In this document: positions 24,640 through 33,036 of the stretch, one piece after another
Layout: every line of letters begins with the position of its first letter
Numbering within the stretch: the first letter of the stretch is position 1
From: Planctomycetota bacterium
GTDB taxonomy: Bacteria > Planctomycetota > MHYJ01 > WSZJ01 > JACPWG01
Assembly: GCA_016197205.1 (NCBI GenBank)
Contig: JACPWG010000183.1
Location: forward strand, 62,001 to 126,000
Direction: 5' to 3'
DNA: 64,000 nucleotides
The notes under the pieces: model-generated
What the model was told of the DNA's origin: nothing
Databases searched by the model: none
Seen by the model: only the letters and a program-made list of their open reading frames with translations
Translations under genes and position numbers: made by a program

Positions 24640-25971
24640 ATGCCCGTGGAAGCTGCCGCCCCGATCGACGCTCGCGCGATCCTGGAGAAGGAGGAGGCCT
24701 CGCTGGAGGAGCTTCTCTCGGTCCGCAAGCACGTCTTCGCCTCCCTCGAGCGCCGCACGGAGCTTGAGAAGAACCTCGAGAAGGTCGTGAAGGGCCTTTC
24801 GAGCGAGAACAAGCAGCAGGTTCGCCAGGGGGTGGGCCTGTGGCTCCTGGGCAAGCCCCAGGAGGCCATCGAGGAATTCCAGGACTGCCGCCTCTCGAAG
24901 GAAGGGCAGTTCTTTCTCGCGCTGGCGCACATGGAGCTGGACCAGCTCGAGGCCGCGGAGGAGCTCTTCGGGAAAGTCCGCGAGGCGGATCCTGCCGCGC
25001 TGCTCCCGCTGATCTATCTCTCCGAAGTGCGGATCAAGCGCGGCCGGGCGGCCGAGGCCCACGCCGAGCTGTCGAAGCTGAAGAAGGAGTTCGGCGGCCG
25101 GGCGGACTTCCACTACGCCTACGGTCTCGCGCTCGACATGCTGGGCCATTACGACGAGGCGGACGGGGAATACGAGAAGGCCCTGGAGGACGACCCGACG
25201 CACTCGAAGACGCTCTTTCGGCGCGCGTACAACTTGGACCTGCGCGGGCACGAGGAGGAGGCGCTTGCGCTGTACGAAGAGTTGCGGAAGGTGCGGCCGC
25301 CGTACGTGAGCGCGATGATCAACCTCGGCCTCATGTACGAGGACCGGTCGGAGTACGAGCAGGCCATCCAGTGCTACGAGGCGATCCTGGAGTCGTACCC
25401 GAACCACGGGCGGTCGCGGCTGTACTTGCGGGACGCGCAGGCCTCCCTCCACATGTACTACGACGAGGAGGCCAAGAAGAAAGAACACAAGATGCAGCAG
25501 CTTCTCTCGACGCCGATCAGCGAGCTGCAGCTTTCGATCCGGAGCCGGAACTGCCTGGCGAAGATCAACGTGCAGACCATGGGCGACCTCGTGAAGAAGA
25601 CGGAAGAGGACCTCATGGGCTGCAAGAACTTCGGCGAGACCTCGCTCCGGGAGATCAAGGAAGTGCTGCGGCAGCGCGGGCTGGCGCTGGCCTCGCCCGG
25701 CCAGGCCGCGATCGCGGGCAAGCCGCGGGCGTTCGGCGGCGCGGGCGGCATCGCGGGCAAGGAGGACGTGCTCTCGAAGGCGCTGACCGAGTTCGAGTGG
25801 TCGGCCCGCTGCAAGAAGTGCATCGAGAAGCTGGGCCTGGTGACGATGGGCGACCTCGCGCAGAAATCGGAGCCGGACCTGCTCGGCGTGAAGAACTTCG
25901 GCCTGACGTCGCTGAACGAGATCAAGCAGAAGCTGGCAGGGCTGGGTCTGGGGCTGCGCGTCGAAACGTAG
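24640..25971 (+). CDS. TPR protein with two RNA polymerase alpha C-terminal-like domains
   Basis: The 443-residue protein starts with a coiled coil (about 15-60). TPR-like helical repeats follow at about 65-275 (for example YAYGLALDMLGHYDEADGEY and MINLGLMYEDRSEYEQAIQC). Then come two copies of a helix-hairpin-helix module like RpoA-CTD. The first is at about 293-350 (SELQLSIRSRNCLAK ... LMGCKNFGETSLREIK), the second at about 383-440 (FEWSARCKKCIEKLG ... LLGVKNFGLTSLNEIK). The alpha-CTD contacts UP-element DNA and activators, so a transcription-linked adaptor role is plausible, but this is inference. It has its own GGAGG before the ATG at 24640. It is not RpoA: the N-terminal dimerisation domain is absent. 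Confidence 0.9.
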   Translation: MPVEAAAPIDARAILEKEEASLEELLSVRKHVFASLERRTELEKNLEKVVKGLSSENKQQVRQGVGLWLLGKPQEAIEEFQDCRLSKEGQFFLALAHMELDQLEAAEELFGKVREADPAALLPLIYLSEVRIKRGRAAEAHAELSKLKKEFGGRADFHYAYGLALDMLGHYDEADGEYEKALEDDPTHSKTLFRRAYNLDLRGHEEEALALYEELRKVRPPYVSAMINLGLMYEDRSEYEQAIQCYEAILESYPNHGRSRLYLRDAQASLHMYYDEEAKKKEHKMQQLLSTPISELQLSIRSRNCLAKINVQTMGDLVKKTEEDLMGCKNFGETSLREIKEVLRQRGLALASPGQAAIAGKPRAFGGAGGIAGKEDVLSKALTEFEWSARCKKCIEKLGLVTMGDLAQKSEPDLLGVKNFGLTSLNEIKQKLAGLGLGLRVET

Positions 25972-26292
25972 CGGAAGGCGGCCGGACGGTCGGACGACAA
26001 GACGACAAGACGGCCGGACGACAAGTCGGAATGCTCGCGCGGCGCCCGCGCCGGGAGACCGGTGCGGGCGCCGCTCTTTTTTGCGCAGGCCCGGGGCGGG
26101 GGAGCGGGAGCGCAAGCGGGCGACGGGGCACGGCCCGCGGCGGAAGCGCCCTTTGACCTGGGGCGGACCGGCGGAGTAGAGTCGTTTCCGGACATCGGGC
26201 GGGTCGGAGGGGATCTCCGCTGCTCGGCGGCGGCCACCTGGATGCGAGGGCAACACCAGAAGGGCGTGATCGGACCCGAGGAGAGATTGCCC

Positions 26293-26931
26293 GTGGAAAG
26301 CGGATCAGGGAAACAACTGGCGGTCGTGCTCTCGCTGCTGCCGGTGCTGGCGTACTTCGTTTGGGACGCCTGGGCCCAGTGGGAGAGATCGCCGATGCGG
26401 GCCGCGGCGCGGGCTGCCGCTGCCCAGGCGGAGAGTCAGGGCGCGAGGGGGACCGGGCCGACTGCGACCCCGGGCGCGCCTGCCGCTGAGAGCGTCGCGC
26501 TGCCGGCGATCGAGGTCGCCGGAGGCGGGGAGGCGGGGGTGCGCATTGGGGACCTGCTGCCTGCCGTACAGCGGCAGCGTGAGCGCGTTCGGGCGGAGCT
26601 GAGGCGCGAATCCCCCGCGCTGCCGGCGAGCGACGCGGCGGGGCGGATCGACCTGGCCCTTGCGAAGTGCCTTACGGCCGACGGTGTCACTTCGCGAGCT
26701 CGCTCCGGCTGGCAGGAGACGCCTGACACCGCCGGGCGGGTGCTGGTTCGCACCCAGGACTTCACGCTGGTCGGTACCGAGTCCGCCCTCGCGAGCGTGC
26801 TGTCGGGTGTGCTCGAGCTGGAGCCGGGGGCCGTGATGATCGAAGACCTTGTCGTCCGCCCGGAGCAGCCGGGCGCCGCGGGACCGCTCCTCGCGGACCT
26901 GCGCATCGTGGCGGCCTTCCGCAAGCCGTAG
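26293..26931 (+). CDS. Single-pass membrane protein, possibly PilO/GspM-like
   Basis: The 212-residue product starts at GTG 26293, with GAGGAGA 8 bases upstream. One transmembrane helix (LAVVLSLLPVLAYFVWDAW) is followed by an Ala-rich linker, a helical segment (VQRQRERVRAELRR) and a C-terminal domain. That domain reads LVRTQDFTLVGTESALASVL, then MIEDLVVRP, then LADLRIVAAFRKP. The order TM, coiled coil, ferredoxin-like domain resembles PilO and GspM, the inner-membrane platform proteins of type IV pili and type II secretion. The resemblance is in pattern only, and no other secretion gene is adjacent. Confidence 0.65.
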   Translation: MESGSGKQLAVVLSLLPVLAYFVWDAWAQWERSPMRAAARAAAAQAESQGARGTGPTATPGAPAAESVALPAIEVAGGGEAGVRIGDLLPAVQRQRERVRAELRRESPALPASDAAGRIDLALAKCLTADGVTSRARSGWQETPDTAGRVLVRTQDFTLVGTESALASVLSGVLELEPGAVMIEDLVVRPEQPGAAGPLLADLRIVAAFRKP

Positions 26932-27334
26932 GGCCGGCCCTTTCAAGGTGGGGAGGGCTGTTCGACTGTTGTGAAATGGAGCCTCAGATGCTGGGTGAGG
27001 CAAGGAGCCACCTTCCCACGGCTCTCCGCCGCTGGCCACGAGCCCTTGTGGTGCAGGGCTTTCGCCCTGCACCGACGGGACGCCCCGCATGAGAGTCGCG
27101 GAGCGTTTGGAGTGCGGGAGCGACCAGAGGAGGGCGGGGAGGAGCTTCAAACGATCCGTGCGAGAGCGGGTGCAGGGTGGAAGCCCTGCACCACAACGCA
27201 GGCTCAAGTCGCATCATCAAGTGAGCCGGCGGCTTGCGTCCGACACCGGGGCGGCGCAGCCACCTTGGAAGGGCTGGCCGTAGGGCCTTGCCTCGGCCGT
27301 CCGACGCACGCGCGGAACTGCCAAGAGGTGTACC
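26932..27334. repeat. Intergenic region with two GTGCAGGGC-type hairpins
   Basis: No gene is supported. A perfect 9-base hairpin (27050-27058 and 27063-27071, loop TTTC) and a second one with the same arm sequence (27169-27177 and 27184-27192) lie 110 bases apart. The segment at 27009-27033 resembles the reverse complement of 23315-23338. These are dispersed hairpin repeats rather than terminators, as no T-run follows either. Confidence 0.7.
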
Positions 27335-29137
27335 ATGGTCGCCTGGAGCGTCTGCCGGCGGGAGATGGATGCCGCGGCTTGCTCCGGCAGGGTCTACATG
27401 ATCCGCACGCTCTTTCTCCTCGTGCCCGCGCTGATCCTCGCGCAGCCGTGGCAGATTTCGGGGTTCTTCGACCCAAAGGTGCAGGATCTATCCGAGCTGG
27501 CCCGCCTGGGACACCGCCTCTACGGCGCTATTTTCACCAGTGAGCTCGTGTTCGTTTCCCTGCTGGCGCCGCTCCTGACCACGGGGCTCGTGGTGCGCGA
27601 GCGCGACCAGCGGACGCTGGAACTCCTGCTCCTTTCCCCCCTCACCGCGTCGGAGATCCTCTTCGGCAAGCTGGCTGCGGCAATGGCGGACTTGGGGGCG
27701 ATGCTCTTCCTGGCCGCACCGATCCTCGCAGCCGCCGTCGGGCTGGGCGGCACGCGGATGGAAACGTTCCTGATCGACCAGTGCTGCGTGTTCGTCTGCG
27801 GCGTCTGGGCGGGGACGTGCGGGCTGGTCTTTTCAGTCTTGTGTCGTCGGTTCGTGACGGCCGCGCTCTGGACCTATGCGAGCATGTGCTTCCAGAGCGC
27901 GATCGTGCTGCTTCTGCTGGGGGCAGGGGGTCCGCCGTTCCGCTCAGCCTGGACATGGGGCGCATTCGGGCCACTTGCCTACTCTCTGGTGCGCGTGTCC
28001 TTGCAATCGACGGCGGGTTCGCCGCTCTCTGAACCCTGGCCGGTCGTGCTGGTCGGCTGGACGCTGGTTTCCTGCCTGCTCGTGCGCATCGCGGCCCCGG
28101 AACTGGCAGCGAGCACGGTCCGACCCTCGGCGCGCGTCGTCGTCCCGCAGGCGAGACGCTTGCCCGCACGCGGCAGTCGGCTTGTGGCGCAGGGCATCTT
28201 GTGCATGCTGCTTGGTGGTGTTCTTACCGCCATGCTGATTGCCGGTCCGCGGCTGGTCGGCGCAACAAATGGCCGGGGCCTGTTCCCGCTGGTAGTGGCC
28301 TCTTTCGTCCTGGTCAGGATCGGGTACGCCGCCTTCCGCCCTGCGTGGTCGGGGCGGCGCATATGGGATCGCCCGCTCGCTTGGCAAGCCGCCGTGCAAC
28401 AGCGGACCCCTGCGCTTGACTTCGCGGTTGAACTCGCCGTGCTCGTGCTGGCCGGACTGATCGGCGTCCTCATGTCCAGAGACGTGCTGTTCCCATGGGA
28501 TTTCCCGGGGGATCGCATACGACAGGCTGACCTCCTCGTTCTGGAGACCGGTGTACTTCTGTTTTTCGTGATGCTTCGGGCGGGTCCCGCGGCGGCGCGC
28601 TGCGTGGAGGGAGGGCGGCTCGAGACGCTCGCGCTGACACCGCTACGGGCGCAGGACTTCGTATCGGGACAGTGGCTCGGCCTGGGGCTCGCGCTCGCCC
28701 CGCTCGCGGTGCTTCTCCTGTTGCATGCCGCGCTGGCCGGCGCGGTTTGGGGGGCCATTCCGTCCGGTGCCATGCTTCGCGGCCTTGTGCAGATCGCGGC
28801 CATCCTGTACTGTCATGTTTCACTGGGCATGCACCTTGGCGTGTGGTTGCGAAACTCGGCCGCTTCGGCGACCGCCCATGTCGGGCTGTGCCTCACCGTC
28901 TTCGTGCTCCTGCCGCTGCTCGCCGTCGCGCTTACCGCGCCAGATGTCTTCTGGCACGGCTCCCTTCATCTCGACATCGCCGCCGGGCTTTTCCCGGACA
29001 TCGACCCGGCGCCCGGGACCGGTGTGCTCACCCTCGGCAGCGCGTTCGAAGTGTCGACGCTGCTTCACGCGGAGCTGGGGTTCATTTTTCAAATGTGGAC
29101 GCTGCACCGACTGGGCGTGATTCCGCGACCGCGGTGA
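27335..29137 (+). CDS. ABC-2 type transporter permease (two fused halves)
   Basis: The 600-residue polytopic protein has about 12-14 hydrophobic segments. The first half has the ABC-2 signature ELVFVSLLAPLLTTGLVVRE followed by RTLELLLLSPLTASEILFGK. The second half repeats the pattern weakly (LETLALTPLRAQDFVSGQWL). This is the arrangement of double-module ABC-2 permeases of the gliding/export type. AGAGGT precedes the ATG. The exported protein gene follows 53 bases later. No ATP-binding cassette gene is in the neighbourhood; it may be supplied in trans. Confidence 0.83.
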   Translation: MVAWSVCRREMDAAACSGRVYMIRTLFLLVPALILAQPWQISGFFDPKVQDLSELARLGHRLYGAIFTSELVFVSLLAPLLTTGLVVRERDQRTLELLLLSPLTASEILFGKLAAAMADLGAMLFLAAPILAAAVGLGGTRMETFLIDQCCVFVCGVWAGTCGLVFSVLCRRFVTAALWTYASMCFQSAIVLLLLGAGGPPFRSAWTWGAFGPLAYSLVRVSLQSTAGSPLSEPWPVVLVGWTLVSCLLVRIAAPELAASTVRPSARVVVPQARRLPARGSRLVAQGILCMLLGGVLTAMLIAGPRLVGATNGRGLFPLVVASFVLVRIGYAAFRPAWSGRRIWDRPLAWQAAVQQRTPALDFAVELAVLVLAGLIGVLMSRDVLFPWDFPGDRIRQADLLVLETGVLLFFVMLRAGPAAARCVEGGRLETLALTPLRAQDFVSGQWLGLGLALAPLAVLLLLHAALAGAVWGAIPSGAMLRGLVQIAAILYCHVSLGMHLGVWLRNSAASATAHVGLCLTVFVLLPLLAVALTAPDVFWHGSLHLDIAAGLFPDIDPAPGTGVLTLGSAFEVSTLLHAELGFIFQMWTLHRLGVIPRPR

Positions 29138-29190
29138 GGACGAGTTCGAACGCACAGGCCACCTCCTCGCGCATCGACCGGAGGACCACC

Positions 29191-31761
29191 ATGTCCGCTC
29201 CGCACCGGCGACGAACACAAGGAACGCCCTGCGCTGTCGGGCTCCTCCTCGCCGCACTGGTCCTCGCCTTCGCGGCGCGCGCAGCGCCGGCGCAGGACGG
29301 TTCGGAGCTGCGCCTCGAGGCCGAAGCGGGGCTCGGGGGCACGGTCCCCTGCTGGGGCTGGACGCCCATCTGGGTGCGCGTCACGAATCGTGGGCCAGGA
29401 GTGCGCGGCACGCTCTTCGTGGAGCCCCAAGGCCCCGTTCCCAAGGGGGAGCGCGTCGAGCGGCGGGTCGATCTCCCGCAGGGGGCGACCAAGGAATTCT
29501 GGCTCTATGCGTTTCCCTCGCTACCGGAGTGTTCGTTCCGGGTCGGACTGGAGGTTGCGGGGGAGGGGGAAGTGCGGGAGCTGCTCCTGCCCGGCCGAGG
29601 CGCCGATTGGGGTATCACGATGGGGTTGCTCGGCGATGCGGGCCTGTCGGTGGACGAGTTGGAGTCGGTCCGACCGTCGAGAGTCAGGGTGGGCAAGGTC
29701 CTTCCCTCCCGTGCCCCCGACCGCTGGGTCGGGTATACCGCTCTTCAGGGCATGGTGGTGGCACAAGCCTCGACGGCGTCCCTGCCGACACCGGAGCAGG
29801 GAGAGGCCTTCGTCCGATGGGTGCGGTGCGGCGGCCTCGCGATCATCGTCGCGTCGCGCGGAGCGGCGCCTGTCCGGGGCACGCCCTTTGGGGACCTCCT
29901 CCCCGCGCGGCTGGGCCCGATGCGCGACTTGGACGCGGTCCCTGCGATCACGGCCTTCGCCTTGGAAGAGGGGGATGCGGTCCCTACGCCGGCCGTGGTC
30001 GGCGCCTCCTCGTCGCGGATCACGGTCTCCACTGTCGGGGAGTGCCGGGGGACGGTGCTCCTGGAGAAAGACGGCGTGCCGCTGATCGTTGCCGGTCATT
30101 GCGGGCTCGGTCGCGTGGTGCTCCTCACGTTCGATCCGTGGTCGCCGCCGTTTGCCCGCTGGCCTGGGATGTCGGCGATCTGGCATCGGCTTCTCTTCGA
30201 CCAACCGATCCTCGATCCCTCGCCGCGGATCGACGTGGTCGGTGGCGATCCGGAGCGGATGCGGGACTTGGCAGCCCTCTCGCCCGCCGGGGTGCGGCTC
30301 CGTTGCGTGGCCCCGGCCGATTTGCCCGCGGACGCGTCGGGCTACGACGACACGGACTGGCTCGTCGTTACCCGCGCAAGCCGCCACGTGTTTGCTCGTC
30401 CGGAGCAGGAACAGGCCGTGCGGACCTGGGCCTCACACGGTGGCCAGGTACTCGCCGTTTGTGCGGAAGGCGGCGCCGTCCTTCGCGGCTCGGCGATCGA
30501 CCGATGGCTCGTGGGCCGGCTCGGGAACGACACCGTCGAGGTCTCCTCGGTCGAGGGGCTGGAGTGGGACGTGGGGGCTGCTCCGAGCTGCTCCCCTCCC
30601 TTCCGAGCGTCCAAGTTGACGACGACTTCGGGGATCTCGTGGTGGGGAGCAGCCGGCCAGGCGCCACTGGTGTTCCAGGAGGCTTATGACGGGCCGTCCC
30701 AGGCGGTGTTCCTGACGTTCGATCCATGGTCCGCTCCGTTCGCCGGCTGGCCCCCGATGCGACGCTTTTGGCGCCGTGCATATCACCTGGGGGACGTATG
30801 GTTCTTGAAGACCAATCGTGCCTTCCAGTCCCCCGAGTCCGAGCTCCTGCGGGCTCAACCTCGTCGCGATCGACTCGCGCTCCTTTTCGTTGCGTACTTG
30901 CTGGTGCAGGGACCGGCGGATTGGTGGTTGCTGCGCCGGCTCCGCTGGGCGCGCTGGCGGTGGGCCACCGCGGCGCTCTGGGGCGTCCTCTTCGGCGGGG
31001 CCGCCTTCGCTCTCGGGGTGGAAGGTCGCATCTACGGCCCGCGCCTTTGGCAAAGCGTTGTCGTGAATCTGGACGGGGAGGGGCTTGGCATGGCCGCCGA
31101 AGCCCGGGGCGGCCTCTACAGTTCGTGGGGCGGGCGTTACACGCTGACCGCGAGCACACCGGAGACGTTCCTCCATGAGTACGGGATTTATCGCTCGGGT
31201 GTAGGCTCGTCCGCCGAACCTGTAATGGGAACGGTTACGGAGCAGGCGGAGGTGTGCCGACTCCGGTCCCTCCACTTGCTGGCGGGCGAGCATCGCGACT
31301 TCACTGTAAAGGGGGAATGGCCGGCGGGCACGGGACCGTCGATCCGCGTCGTGACGACCTCGGACGGCGTGCGCGTCTCGAATGGGAGCGGGTTCGCGCT
31401 CGAGGAGGTCGCCGTGTTCTCCGGCGGCAGTCTGTGGACGGGCATGGGTCGAGTCGCCGCCGGGGAAGACCGGGCCCTTCCCTGGGCGGGCGCTGCATCA
31501 CACGGCCTTCTCCGACGCGGCTGGACGTGGAAGCCGATCGGCCTCCCGGGCTCATCCGACAGCGTTCCTCAGGTGCTCCGCCGCACGCTCGTCACCAACT
31601 GCCTCCTTACGGGGCATGGCCTTGGCGAATTCGGAACGTGGCTCGCCTCCGGCGGGAAGATCCTCGTGGCGCGCGTGGACTGGAACCCGTGCCGTGTGCG
31701 CGTGGAAGGGAGCGACCCCGAGCGCATCGAGGCGACACTTCTGCGCGTGTCTTTCCGCTGA
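29191..31761 (+). CDS. Large exported/membrane protein, partner of the ABC-2 permease
   Basis: The 856-residue protein has a signal peptide (VGLLLAALVLAFAARAAPAQ) and an Ig-like beta region. A central region repeats the motif VLLTFDPWSPPFARWP (about residue 310) and VFLTFDPWSAPFAGWP (about 508) around GATase-like glycine-rich strands (RCGGLAIIVASRG, SHGGQVLAVCAEGG). Two transmembrane helices follow at about 565-610, and a beta-rich C-terminal region ends the protein. The two-fold repeat and type I GATase-like fold resemble the auxiliary subunits often encoded beside ABC-2 permeases in planctomycetes and gliding bacteria. GGAGG lies 6 bases before the ATG. No catalytic cysteine is evident. Confidence 0.72.
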   Translation: MSAPHRRRTQGTPCAVGLLLAALVLAFAARAAPAQDGSELRLEAEAGLGGTVPCWGWTPIWVRVTNRGPGVRGTLFVEPQGPVPKGERVERRVDLPQGATKEFWLYAFPSLPECSFRVGLEVAGEGEVRELLLPGRGADWGITMGLLGDAGLSVDELESVRPSRVRVGKVLPSRAPDRWVGYTALQGMVVAQASTASLPTPEQGEAFVRWVRCGGLAIIVASRGAAPVRGTPFGDLLPARLGPMRDLDAVPAITAFALEEGDAVPTPAVVGASSSRITVSTVGECRGTVLLEKDGVPLIVAGHCGLGRVVLLTFDPWSPPFARWPGMSAIWHRLLFDQPILDPSPRIDVVGGDPERMRDLAALSPAGVRLRCVAPADLPADASGYDDTDWLVVTRASRHVFARPEQEQAVRTWASHGGQVLAVCAEGGAVLRGSAIDRWLVGRLGNDTVEVSSVEGLEWDVGAAPSCSPPFRASKLTTTSGISWWGAAGQAPLVFQEAYDGPSQAVFLTFDPWSAPFAGWPPMRRFWRRAYHLGDVWFLKTNRAFQSPESELLRAQPRRDRLALLFVAYLLVQGPADWWLLRRLRWARWRWATAALWGVLFGGAAFALGVEGRIYGPRLWQSVVVNLDGEGLGMAAEARGGLYSSWGGRYTLTASTPETFLHEYGIYRSGVGSSAEPVMGTVTEQAEVCRLRSLHLLAGEHRDFTVKGEWPAGTGPSIRVVTTSDGVRVSNGSGFALEEVAVFSGGSLWTGMGRVAAGEDRALPWAGAASHGLLRRGWTWKPIGLPGSSDSVPQVLRRTLVTNCLLTGHGLGEFGTWLASGGKILVARVDWNPCRVRVEGSDPERIEATLLRVSFR

Positions 31762-31777
31762 ATCCTGAGAGAGACCA

Positions 31778-31806
31778 TTGACGATGGCCGCCGACGTCGA
31801 TATCGT
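31778..31806 (+). promoter_or_regulatory. Weak candidate promoter of the hydrolase gene
   Basis: TTGACG (31778-31783), 17-base spacer, TATCGT (31801-31806). The leader would be about 185 bases and includes a CTCCGCCTGAAGGCGGA hairpin (31909-31925). Confidence 0.3.
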
Positions 31807-31997
31807 GTCGGGCCTGGCGGGGACCCGCTCTCGGACGAGAAGCGTGTTGGCGGAGTTCTGAGCTGCCATCCGAAAGCCTGGTGGGGGTCCACTGCCATGC
31901 CGGCCGAAGCTCCGCCTGAAGGCGGAACTACGAACGGTCGCTCGGCGTTCTAGAACCATGGCCGAGTGTGGAAAAACCGCTGCTTGGAGAATGTCAA

Positions 31998-32939
31998 TTG
32001 GCGAATTTGAGCTCGAACCGAGGAGTGTCAAGGCGTCGATTTCTGCGAGGGTCGTTCGCGGCGGTGGCGGCTGCGAGTCTGGGCTTCGGCGATTCGGCCG
32101 GCGACCGGGGCGGCGCGTGGGCCGACGACGACGCGAGCAAGCCGGCGAACGAGCCGGACTCCTCGGGGTTTTTCGATTCCGACGGGCTGAAGATCCACTA
32201 CGAGGTGTTCGGCGGAGGCGAGCCCATCGTCCTGGTGCACGGTTGGGGCGTCGACCTGAAAAAAAACTGGGTGGAGAGCGGCTGGGTCGAGGCCCTGCGA
32301 CCGATGCGCAAGGTGGTCGCCCTCGACTGTCGCGGTCACGGCCGGAGCGGCAAGCCGCACGAGCAGGCGGCCTACAGCTACGGCACGATGGCACGGGACG
32401 TCCTCCACCTCCTGGACCACCTGAAGCTGCCGAAGGCCGACCTCTTCGGCTACTCCATGGGCGCGTTCATGGCCGTCCATCTGCTCGGCCACGAACGGGG
32501 CCGATTCAGCTCGGTCATCATGGGCGGCATCGGCGACGAGACCGAGCAGAGCAAGGACGCGGGCTTCATTGCTGAGGCGTTGCGGGCGAAGGATCCTTCG
32601 CGGATCATGAACCCAGCGGGCTGGGCCTACCGCGCCTACGTGGGGTCGGATCCGAACAACGATCTCGAGGCGCTCGCGTTGGCCGCGCTCCAGATGTGGC
32701 CCGAGGGCTATCCTCTCGTCCTCGGCGGCCCCGGCCTCGACGCGGTCGACATCCCCGTCCTCATCGTCAACGGCCAGCAGGACGCCTATGAGGTCACGGC
32801 CGGGCAGCTCTCGGCCGCGATTCCCGGCGCCAGGCGTGTCACGATCCCGGGCACGGACCACCTCAGCGTTGTCCCGGACGCGCGCTTCAAGAGCGCGGTC
32901 CTGTCGTTCTTGCAGGCGATTCCGGCGTCGCCCCGGTAG
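31998..32939 (+). CDS. Tat-exported alpha/beta hydrolase
   Basis: The 313-residue protein has a twin-arginine signal (SRRRFLRGSFAAVAAASLG). An alpha/beta-hydrolase fold follows: oxyanion loop VLVHGWGVD, strand-turn VVALDCRGHGRS, nucleophile elbow GYSMGA (Ser), a late acidic region IVNGQQDAY and the catalytic His in GTDHLS. The full Ser-Asp-His set is present, so an esterase, lipase or related activity in the periplasm is expected; the substrate is unknown. TTG 31998 is chosen because GGAGA lies 7 bases upstream and the Tat motif then sits near the N-terminus; GTG 31968 is possible. It carries an A8 run with the frame intact. Confidence 0.88.
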   Translation: MANLSSNRGVSRRRFLRGSFAAVAAASLGFGDSAGDRGGAWADDDASKPANEPDSSGFFDSDGLKIHYEVFGGGEPIVLVHGWGVDLKKNWVESGWVEALRPMRKVVALDCRGHGRSGKPHEQAAYSYGTMARDVLHLLDHLKLPKADLFGYSMGAFMAVHLLGHERGRFSSVIMGGIGDETEQSKDAGFIAEALRAKDPSRIMNPAGWAYRAYVGSDPNNDLEALALAALQMWPEGYPLVLGGPGLDAVDIPVLIVNGQQDAYEVTAGQLSAAIPGARRVTIPGTDHLSVVPDARFKSAVLSFLQAIPASPR

Positions 32940-32961
32940 CGGATCGCCGTCGCACCGGTCG

Positions 32962-33002
32962 AAAAAAAAGGCCCGGCCGCGCGATCGACGCGCGGCCGGG
33001 CC
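32962..33002 (-). terminator. Intrinsic terminator of the sigma/VWA operon
   Basis: A perfect 14-base stem (32970-32983 and 32989-33002, loop ATCGA) is followed on the minus strand by eight T residues (complement of A 32962-32969). It sits 34 bases past the stop of the VWA gene. Read on the plus strand it may also slow the hydrolase transcript, but the T-run there is farther away. Confidence 0.9.
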
Positions 33003-33036
33003 AGGTCAGCCGTTTTTCCTCGTCCCCCCCCGTCCG

